NCBI GenBank assembly: GCA_002279765.1
Contig: NCCR01000208.1
Coordinates: 1 to 7,478 of the forward strand
Direction: 5' to 3'
DNA: 7,478 nucleotides
DNA from: Verrucomicrobia bacterium 12-59-8
GTDB taxonomy: Bacteria; Verrucomicrobiota; Verrucomicrobiae; Verrucomicrobiales; Verrucomicrobiaceae
The notes under the pieces are model-generated. The model did no database searches. It was given only the letters and a program-made list of their open reading frames with translations, and had not been told where the DNA came from. The first letter of the stretch is position 1. The number at the start of each line of letters is the position of its first letter. Positions 1-5,931 of this stretch are shown here, piece by piece. The translations under genes and the position numbers were made by a program.

Positions 1-1
1 C

Positions 2-778
2 CCACTCATCTGCCTGCTGGCTTTCTTCGTCTCTGTCTTCGCTGCTGGTGAGGATACTCCCCTGCCCGCGAAGGACAAATTTCATCTCTTCCTGCTCGTC
101 GGGCAGTCAAACATGGCGGGTCGTGGTGTGGTGGAGGCACAGGATCTGGTGGTCAATCCCCGTGTGCTCATGCTCAGCAAAGAGGGCCAGTGGGTGCCGG
201 CTGTGGATCCAATGCACTTCGACAAACCAGCTGCGGGTGTGGGCTTGAGCAAGACGTTTGGTCAGATCATCGCGGAGGCGAATCCTGGAGTGACCATTGG
301 TTTGGTTCCCTGCGCGGTGGGTGGCTCGCCCATCGACGCGTGGAAGCCGGGCGTGTTTTATCCGCCAACGAAGAGCCACCCGTGGGATGACATGGTGAAA
401 CGTGTCGAAGCCGCGCTCCCGGTGGGCACGCTCAAAGGCATTCTCTGGCATCAGGGCGAGAGCGATTCAACAGCGGAGCTTGCTCCGGCCTATGCGGCCA
501 AGCTCCATGATCTGATCAAACGCCTGCGTGAACTGGTGAAAACGCCGGATGCACCTTTGATCGCCGGACAGATGGGCATTTTCGATGGCGCGCCTTGGTC
601 GCCCGCGAAAAAAGTGGTCGATCAGGCGCACCGAGATCTGCCGAAGGAGGTGCCGCACACGGCCTACGTGACGGCGGCAGGCCTGAACCACAAGGGTGAC
701 AAGATACACTTTGATTCGGCGGCATATCGTGAACTGGGCAAACGGTATGCGACGGCCTTTTTGCAGATGACGAAGTGA
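2..778 (+). CDS. Secreted SASA-family carbohydrate esterase (sialate O-acetylesterase-like), 5' partial
   Basis: The reading frame is open to the left edge, so the start codon lies outside; 258 residues and the TGA stop (776-778) are visible. The first 15 or so residues are hydrophobic and end in FAAG, which looks like the end of a signal peptide, so the protein is probably exported and little is missing. The SASA/CE6-type SGNH signature follows: GQSNMAG with the presumed nucleophile Ser36 (codon 107-109), then a GGS segment, WHQGESD at residues 149-155, and a C-terminal DKIH (D233, H236) matching the catalytic Asp-x-x-His. Family members remove O-acetyl groups from sialic acids, xylan or other glycans; the substrate cannot be told here. 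The next gene, also exported, follows after 104 bp on the same strand and could be co-transcribed. The family call is secure, the exact activity is not. Confidence 0.9.
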   Translation, partial: PLICLLAFFVSVFAAGEDTPLPAKDKFHLFLLVGQSNMAGRGVVEAQDLVVNPRVLMLSKEGQWVPAVDPMHFDKPAAGVGLSKTFGQIIAEANPGVTIGLVPCAVGGSPIDAWKPGVFYPPTKSHPWDDMVKRVEAALPVGTLKGILWHQGESDSTAELAPAYAAKLHDLIKRLRELVKTPDAPLIAGQMGIFDGAPWSPAKKVVDQAHRDLPKEVPHTAYVTAAGLNHKGDKIHFDSAAYRELGKRYATAFLQMTK

Positions 779-882
779 TGTGTACGGACGGGTGCGCATG
801 GCGGCGCAGAAGATGGGAGATCACAAAAGGCGACGAATTGGGCATAAAAAGCACCGTCTCCAAGGCCGTATTCTCACGCACC

Positions 883-2979
883 ATGATGCGCTTCACCCTC
901 CCGCTATCCGTCCTGCTGCTTACCACCTCGATTCACGCTGAATTCAAAGCGGGGGCCGCAGTCGTGGACATCACGCCGCCGAAACTGCCGGTGCTGGTGA
1001 ATGGCGGGATGCTGAGCCGCTACGTGGACAAGATCAACACCCGCGTGCATGCGCGCGCCATCGTGGCGACGGATGGCAAGACGGAGATCGCCATCGTGGT
1101 GGCGGACAGTTGCATGATGAGCCGCGAGGTGCTGGATGATGCGAAGAAGATGGCCGCAGCCAAGACGGGCATTCCGGCAGATCGCATGCTGATTTCCGCC
1201 ACGCATGCGCATTCTGCACCCGCGTCGATGGGCTGCCTGGGCACCGATCCTGATCCGAGCTATGTGCCGTTCCTGAAGGAGAAACTCGTCGAAGCCATTA
1301 CTACAGCGCAGGCGGCCATGGTTCCCGCGCGCGTTGGTTTTGCTAAAGCGGATGCGGCTAAGTTCACGGCGCTGCGGCAGTGGATTCGCCGACCGGACCG
1401 TCTCGCGGAAGACCCGTTTGGTAACAAGTCGGTGCGGGCCAACATGCATGCGGGAAGCAATTGGGATAATGTGACCGGCGAGTCAGGCCCGGAAGATCCT
1501 GACCTTTCGCTGATTTCGATTCAAACGAAGGACGGCAAGCCGCTGGCGGTGCTGGCGAATTTCTCGATGCACTACTTTGGCGACAAGGACATCGGTGCGG
1601 ACTATTTTGGTTTGTTTTCGGATGGACTGAAGCAGCGGATCGATCCGCAGGGGAAGATGGTGGGCATGATGTCGCATGGCTGCAGCGGGGACATCTATCG
1701 CGTGGATTATACGATCCCGGAGAAGGACAGGCCCAAGCCGACCATGGATGAGTATGCAAACGGGCTGCTGGACATCGCGATGAAGGCCTATGCGGGCATC
1801 AAGTATGACGACAAGCCCTCCATTGCGATGACGGAGACGCGCATGATCATGAAATACCGCACGCCGGACAAGCAGCGTCTGGAATGGGCGCAGCGGGTGA
1901 TGGCGGAGGTGGGGGACCGGCTGGCGAAGACCCCCACGGAAGTCTATGCTCGGGAGCAGATTCTTTTGAATGAGCGGCAGCAGACGGAGATCGTGGTGCA
2001 GGCGCTGCGACTCGGAGACATCGGCATCGCCACGACACCGAACGAAACGTACGCCATCACCGGCTTGAAGATCAAAGCGGCGAGTCCCCTACCCCACACG
2101 ATGGTGATCGAACTCGCGAACGGTGGCGATGGCTACATCCCGCCGCCGGAGATGCATGCGTGGGGTGGCTACAACACCTGGGCGGCACGCTCCGCCGGGC
2201 TGGAAGTGAATGCGGAGCCGAAGATTGCCGGAGCAGCAATCGCAGCGCTGGAACGGGTCGCTGGCAAGCCGCGCCGCGAATGGAAGCTCAGCAATGGCAC
2301 CGCTGCCAAGGCGGTGCTGGCGATGAAACCGGCGGCGTACTGGAGACTGAATGAGTTCACCGGGCCGGTGGCGGCGGATGCGAGTGCTCACGGCAAGGAC
2401 GCGGTGTATGAGCGTGATGTGGCGTACTATCTTGCAGGGCCCAAGACTGCTAATTTCTGTGCCAACGAGGTGAATCGCGCCCCGCATCTGGTCGGTGCGC
2501 GAATCCGGTCACGTTTTCCTGGGTTGGGGAACCAATACTCCATCTCCTTATGGTTTTGGAATGGCATGCCAAATGACGGGCGTGAGACGAGCGGCTGGCT
2601 GTTTTCCCGTGGCGAGGACCATGGGCTCGGCGTGTTCAGTGACCACCTCGGCATCGGCGGCAAAAGTGGCAACACTGGCAAGCTGATATTCTTTAGCGGC
2701 ACGAACGACAAAAGTCTAATCGCTGGCAAGACTGAAATCCCGCGCTGGCAGTGGCAGCATCTGGTGCTCGTCCGTGACAAGAACAAGGTGCGTGCCTACC
2801 TCAATGGCGCGCTGGAGTTTGAGACTGAGAGTCTCATTGATCCGCGCCTGGCACCTGACGAGAGTTTCTTCGGCGGCCGCAGCGACAACGACTCCAACTG
2901 GGAAGGGCGGATGGATGAGATCGCGGTGTTTGAACGGGCGCTGAATGCGGAAGAAATCGCCACAATTGAGGTCAAATAA
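883..2979 (+). CDS. Secreted neutral/alkaline ceramidase-like protein with C-terminal LamG domain
   Basis: The product has 698 residues. The ATG at 883 is chosen because it directly starts a signal peptide (MMRF, hydrophobic core, cleavage near IHA-E at 19-20). An in-frame GTG at 775 or ATG at 778 would put about 35 charged residues in front of that signal. Residues about 20-470 resemble the neutral/alkaline non-lysosomal ceramidase N-terminal domain: AGAAVVDITPP at 23-33, HAHS at 108-111, MHYF with H230, PNET with E388, and GYIPPPE starting at 417. H108, H230 and E388 match the zinc ligands of bacterial ceramidase. The GDVSPN motif that holds the serine nucleophile reads GDIYRV here, so ceramide hydrolysis is doubtful. 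Residues about 484-698 form a LamG/concanavalin-like domain (AYWRLNE, WQHLVLVRD, AYLNG, GRMDEIAVFERAL), probably binding glycan. Such proteins are common in planctomycetes and verrucomicrobia and mostly lack a known substrate. No Shine-Dalgarno is seen. Confidence 0.85.
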   Translation: MMRFTLPLSVLLLTTSIHAEFKAGAAVVDITPPKLPVLVNGGMLSRYVDKINTRVHARAIVATDGKTEIAIVVADSCMMSREVLDDAKKMAAAKTGIPADRMLISATHAHSAPASMGCLGTDPDPSYVPFLKEKLVEAITTAQAAMVPARVGFAKADAAKFTALRQWIRRPDRLAEDPFGNKSVRANMHAGSNWDNVTGESGPEDPDLSLISIQTKDGKPLAVLANFSMHYFGDKDIGADYFGLFSDGLKQRIDPQGKMVGMMSHGCSGDIYRVDYTIPEKDRPKPTMDEYANGLLDIAMKAYAGIKYDDKPSIAMTETRMIMKYRTPDKQRLEWAQRVMAEVGDRLAKTPTEVYAREQILLNERQQTEIVVQALRLGDIGIATTPNETYAITGLKIKAASPLPHTMVIELANGGDGYIPPPEMHAWGGYNTWAARSAGLEVNAEPKIAGAAIAALERVAGKPRREWKLSNGTAAKAVLAMKPAAYWRLNEFTGPVAADASAHGKDAVYERDVAYYLAGPKTANFCANEVNRAPHLVGARIRSRFPGLGNQYSISLWFWNGMPNDGRETSGWLFSRGEDHGLGVFSDHLGIGGKSGNTGKLIFFSGTNDKSLIAGKTEIPRWQWQHLVLVRDKNKVRAYLNGALEFETESLIDPRLAPDESFFGGRSDNDSNWEGRMDEIAVFERALNAEEIATIEVK

Positions 2980-3105
2980 GGCCATCAGCGCTGTTCATTC
3001 ACATAGCCTGATGCGCCGAACTGTCTCTTGCATCTTCGACTACGCTGGCTAACAGCAGCATTCCCTGATGCAAACAGGGTTTCGGGATTGTCCCGAAGAC
3101 ACCTC
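2980..3105 (+). other. Intergenic region between the ceramidase-like gene and kup
   Basis: These 126 bases carry no convincing gene. The arms CATCAG (2983-2988) and CTGATG (3008-3013) are complementary, but the 19-base loop and the absence of a T-run make a factor-independent terminator unlikely. Two hairpins at the right end are listed separately. I could not find a promoter with both boxes near consensus, so the kup promoter location is unknown. No c-di-AMP riboswitch (ydaO type) could be recognised by eye. Confidence 0.6.
3063..3097 (+). promoter_or_regulatory. Tandem hairpins in the kup leader
   Basis: Two perfect inverted repeats sit one base apart directly before the kup start. The first is CCCTG (3063-3067), a 7-base loop, and CAGGG (3075-3079). 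The second is TTCGGGA (3081-3087), loop TTG, and TCCCGAA (3091-3097), which ends 8 bases before the ATG at 3106. The second stem covers the place where a ribosome would bind, so it could lower translation initiation or serve as a protein-binding site. That role is inference; only the symmetry is seen. Confidence 0.45.
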
Positions 3106-4992
3106 ATGTCAGAACACAAAAACTCAAACAGTTGGACCCTGGCCCTTGTCGCTTTGGGTGTGGTATTCGGGGACATCGGCACAAGTCCGCTCTATGCGCT
3201 GCGTGAGTGCCTCACCCATGCGGGGTACCTTCCGGGCCGTGATGGAGTGGACATGATCTACGGACCGATCTCGCTGATGTTTTGGTCGCTCACGCTGATG
3301 GTTTCGGTCAAATACCTTGGCCTCCTCAGTCAGGCCACGGCCCAAGGTGAAGGCGGGATGTTTGCCCTGCTATCACTGCTGCGTTCCAAAAAAGAAGCCC
3401 TCAGCCCCAAGGCCAGCGCGTTTGTCGTGCTCGTCGTGCTGTTCGGTGCGGCGCTGCTGTACGGGGATGGCATGATCACACCGGCCATCTCGGTGCTCTC
3501 CGCCGTGGAGGGCATGAAGCAGATCAGTGCCGAACTGCCGCAGCACGTCATCGTGTACATCTCCGTGGCCATCATCTTTGGCTTGTTCATGGTGCAGAAG
3601 CACGGCACGGCCAGGATTGGCGTCGCCTTCGGTCCGATCATGATCCTGTGGTTTAGCGCACTGGCCAGCCTGGGCTTGTACCGCTACATTGAGCATCCAG
3701 AAGTCATCGTGGCGCTGTCTCCGCACTGGGGCATTTATTACCTGATGCACCATGGCTACCACGGCATCGTCATCATGGGCATGGTGCTGCTGGCGGTCAC
3801 GGGGTGTGAAGCGCTTTATGCCGACATCGGCCACTTCGGAGCGAAGCCGCTGAAACGCGCCTGGTTCATCCTCGTCTATCCCGCGCTCATATTGAACTAC
3901 CTCGGTCAAGGGGCACTGGTCATCAGTGATCCGGCAGCGCTGGAGCACCCGTTTTTCAAACTGGTGCCGCAGCCCCTGCTGGTGCCCATGATCATCCTGG
4001 CAACGGCGGCCACCATCATCGCCTCGCAGGCCATGATCACGGGTGTTTACTCGCTGACGCAGCAGGCGGTGCAGCTCGGCTATCTGCCGCGTCTGAAGAT
4101 CATCCACACCAATCCCGATGTGCGCGGCCAGATCTACATGCCGCAGGTGAACTTTCTTCTCATGGTCGCATGCATCGCGCTGGTGATCGGCTTTGAGACC
4201 TCCAGCAATCTCGCTTCTGCGTACGGTCTCTCGGTGTCGATGGAGATGTTTCTCACCAGCATCTTGTTCTTCTTTGTGGCCCGCCGCATCTGGGACTGGT
4301 CGTTTTGGAAAGCCTTCCTGCCGGTGCTGGTCTTCACCATCATTGAGCTGGGCTACGTCTCTGGCAGTTTGATCAAATTCATGCAGGGCGCGTGGTTCCC
4401 GCTGGCGGTCGCGGCATGCATCTGGGTCATCATGAAAACCTGGACCGATGGCCGCGCCATCTTGTTTCAGGCCATGCAGCGGGGGCGCCTGCCCGTGGTA
4501 CATCTGATCGATGAAATCAAAAAGGATCGCATCATTCGCGTGCCTGGAACCGCCGTCTTCATGTCCGCCAGCGCCGACGGTCTGCCGCTCGCGCTGCTGC
4601 ATCATCTGAAGCACAACAAGGCGCTGCATAAGCAGGTGGTGCTGCTCAGTGTGAAGTTCGCGGATGCACCCTATGTCTGCGAAGAGTCGCGCCACGAGAT
4701 CAGCGAGTACTACGAGGAGTTTTACCGCGTCGTCCTGCGCTACGGCTTCTCCGAGCCGCCAGATGTGTTCAATGATCTCTGCAAGGCGATGAGTGAGAAG
4801 ACCAAGGTGAAACGCAACGGCATCACCTTCTACCAGAGCCGCGAAGTGCTGCTGACCAACGGCCCAGGCAAAATGGCCGCCTGGCGGAAAAAGCTGTTCG
4901 TCATGCTGTCACGCCTCTCCCGCCCTGCCACCGGTTACTTTGATCTCCCGCCACGTCAGGTCATTGAACTGGGGATTCAACTGGAGGTTTAG
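3106..4992 (+). CDS. kup: Kup-family low-affinity potassium uptake transporter
   Basis: The product has 628 residues, the usual length for bacterial Kup (TrkD/HAK/KUP) proteins. It sits in the inner membrane and takes up K+, most likely with H+ symport. The family signature GVVFGDIGTSPLY lies at about residues 18-30, followed by YGDGMITPA at 119-127 and QAMITGVYSLTQQ from residue 308. About twelve hydrophobic segments span the first 440 residues or so. The rest is a mostly hydrophilic cytoplasmic domain ending in ELGIQLEV, which resembles the normal family C-terminus, so the gene appears full-length. The ATG at 3106 is preferred because it gives the short family-like N-terminus (MSEHKNSNSW). 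A TTG at 3028 would add 26 arginine-rich residues read through the leader hairpins. The neighbours are functionally unrelated and no trk or kdp genes are present. Confidence 0.97.
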   Translation: MSEHKNSNSWTLALVALGVVFGDIGTSPLYALRECLTHAGYLPGRDGVDMIYGPISLMFWSLTLMVSVKYLGLLSQATAQGEGGMFALLSLLRSKKEALSPKASAFVVLVVLFGAALLYGDGMITPAISVLSAVEGMKQISAELPQHVIVYISVAIIFGLFMVQKHGTARIGVAFGPIMILWFSALASLGLYRYIEHPEVIVALSPHWGIYYLMHHGYHGIVIMGMVLLAVTGCEALYADIGHFGAKPLKRAWFILVYPALILNYLGQGALVISDPAALEHPFFKLVPQPLLVPMIILATAATIIASQAMITGVYSLTQQAVQLGYLPRLKIIHTNPDVRGQIYMPQVNFLLMVACIALVIGFETSSNLASAYGLSVSMEMFLTSILFFFVARRIWDWSFWKAFLPVLVFTIIELGYVSGSLIKFMQGAWFPLAVAACIWVIMKTWTDGRAILFQAMQRGRLPVVHLIDEIKKDRIIRVPGTAVFMSASADGLPLALLHHLKHNKALHKQVVLLSVKFADAPYVCEESRHEISEYYEEFYRVVLRYGFSEPPDVFNDLCKAMSEKTKVKRNGITFYQSREVLLTNGPGKMAAWRKKLFVMLSRLSRPATGYFDLPPRQVIELGIQLEV

Positions 4993-4994
4993 AC

Positions 4995-5007
4995 GCGCTG
5001 GCAGCGC
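4995..5007 (+). other. Small hairpin just after kup
   Basis: GCGCT (4995-4999), loop GGC, and AGCGC (5003-5007) form a perfect 5-bp stem starting two bases past the kup stop. No T-run follows, so it does not look like a complete intrinsic terminator. It may only stabilise the 3' end of the kup message, or be chance. The gap to the next gene is 42 bases, so read-through from kup is possible. Confidence 0.3.
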
Positions 5008-5034
5008 AGATCTCTGAATCATCGATTTCGACCT

Positions 5035-5931
5035 ATGCCATCCCCACGCCTTCTCATCGCCACGCTCTGCTTGCTGACAGGAGCCAGCACTTTTGCCCAG
5101 ACTCCCACTCTGGCCAACGTGGCCTACGGGAAGCACGAAAAGCAGGTGCTCGATTTCTACCAGGCGAAGGCTGAAGGAGCGACGCCGTTGCTATTCTGCG
5201 TCCATGGCGGCGGCTGGATGAATGGCGATAAGGCGAATCCCGATTTCCTGGCCCAATGCCTCGAAAACGGCATCTCCGTGGTCTCGATCAACTACCGCTT
5301 CATTGTGGACGCGCAGGCTGAAGGGATCACCCCTCCCGTGAAGGCCTGCCTCGATGATTCAGCGCGTGCCTTGCAGTTTGTCCGCAGCAAGGCCGCCGAG
5401 TGGCGCATCGACAAAGACCGCATCGGCGGCTGCGGCGGTTCAGCCGGGGGCTGCACGGTGCTGTGGCTCGCGTTTAGCCCCAACATGGCGGACGCGAAGA
5501 GCGCGGATCCCATTTCTCACGAATCGACCCGGCTGCGCTGTGTACTGGCCTTTGTGCCGCAGACTTCACTGGACCCCAAGCAGATGCAGGCGTGGATTCC
5601 GAACAACGAATACGGCAACCATGCCTTTGGCCTCGGCAGCATGCAGGAGTTCCTCGCCAAACGGGACAGCCTCATGCCATGGATCGAGCGCTTCTCGCCC
5701 TACGCCCTCGCCAGCGCGGATGACCCGCCTGTGCTGCTCTTCTACGACAACCCGCCAAACCTGGGCCAGCCCTACAAGGACCCGCCGCACTCCGGGAACT
5801 ATGGGGCGGGCATTGCCGAGAAACTGAAGGCCTTCGGCATCGAGCACGAGATCAACTACAACAATGACTACGAGCACATGAAGTACCCGAATCTGTTCGG
5901 GTTTTTGAAGGAGAAGTTGGGGCACTACTGA
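5035..5931 (+). CDS. Secreted alpha/beta hydrolase (esterase/lipase-like)
   Basis: The product has 298 residues. The ATG at 5035 opens directly into a signal peptide (MPSPR, hydrophobic core, likely cleavage after TFA before Q22), so the enzyme is expected in the periplasm or outside. HGGGW at 57-61 is the oxyanion-hole motif of the HSL/carboxylesterase-type fold. GGSAGG at 134-139 gives the nucleophile Ser136. His281 in EHMKYPN is the likely catalytic histidine. The acid residue is less clear: the strand VLLFYDNPP (233-241) lacks the usual HG..D arrangement, leaving D238 or D249 as candidates. Relatives include feruloyl and acetyl esterases, but the substrate cannot be read from the sequence. 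It lies 42 bp after kup with no Shine-Dalgarno, and its last 7 bases overlap the oppositely oriented helicase gene. A terminator-like hairpin sits inside its 3' end. Confidence 0.88.
   Translation: MPSPRLLIATLCLLTGASTFAQTPTLANVAYGKHEKQVLDFYQAKAEGATPLLFCVHGGGWMNGDKANPDFLAQCLENGISVVSINYRFIVDAQAEGITPPVKACLDDSARALQFVRSKAAEWRIDKDRIGGCGGSAGGCTVLWLAFSPNMADAKSADPISHESTRLRCVLAFVPQTSLDPKQMQAWIPNNEYGNHAFGLGSMQEFLAKRDSLMPWIERFSPYALASADDPPVLLFYDNPPNLGQPYKDPPHSGNYGAGIAEKLKAFGIEHEINYNNDYEHMKYPNLFGFLKEKLGHY
5885..5906 (+). terminator. Terminator-like hairpin with T-run inside the hydrolase gene
   Basis: ACCCGAA (5885-5891), loop TCTG, and TTCGGGT (5896-5902) make a perfect 7-bp stem, and T5902-T5906 forms a run of five Ts directly at its right edge. 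This is the shape of a factor-independent terminator on the + strand. It lies 23 bases before the hydrolase stop codon (5929-5931), so it would act fully only when no ribosome is closely following RNA polymerase. The codons spell YPNLFGFL, so the symmetry may be partly forced by coding. Function is unproven. Confidence 0.4.

Noticed and set aside
2983..3013. Possible terminator after the ceramidase-like gene
   Set aside because: The stem is 6 bp with a 19-base loop and no T-run, so it does not meet the shape of an intrinsic terminator.
3028..3105. Longer kup start at the TTG at 3028
   Set aside because: It adds an Arg-rich 26-residue extension not typical of the family and runs through two hairpins; the ATG at 3106 gives the normal short N-terminus.
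3068..3256. Upstream open frame starting inside the first kup leader hairpin
   Set aside because: It overlaps the kup start in another frame for about 150 bases and its product has no recognisable features; most likely chance.
3373..4695. A 440-codon open frame on the - strand opposite kup
   Set aside because: Its product is rich in His, Asp, Arg and Gln with no domain-like pattern, and the + strand frame is an unmistakable full-length Kup. Long antisense frames are expected in GC-rich coding DNA.
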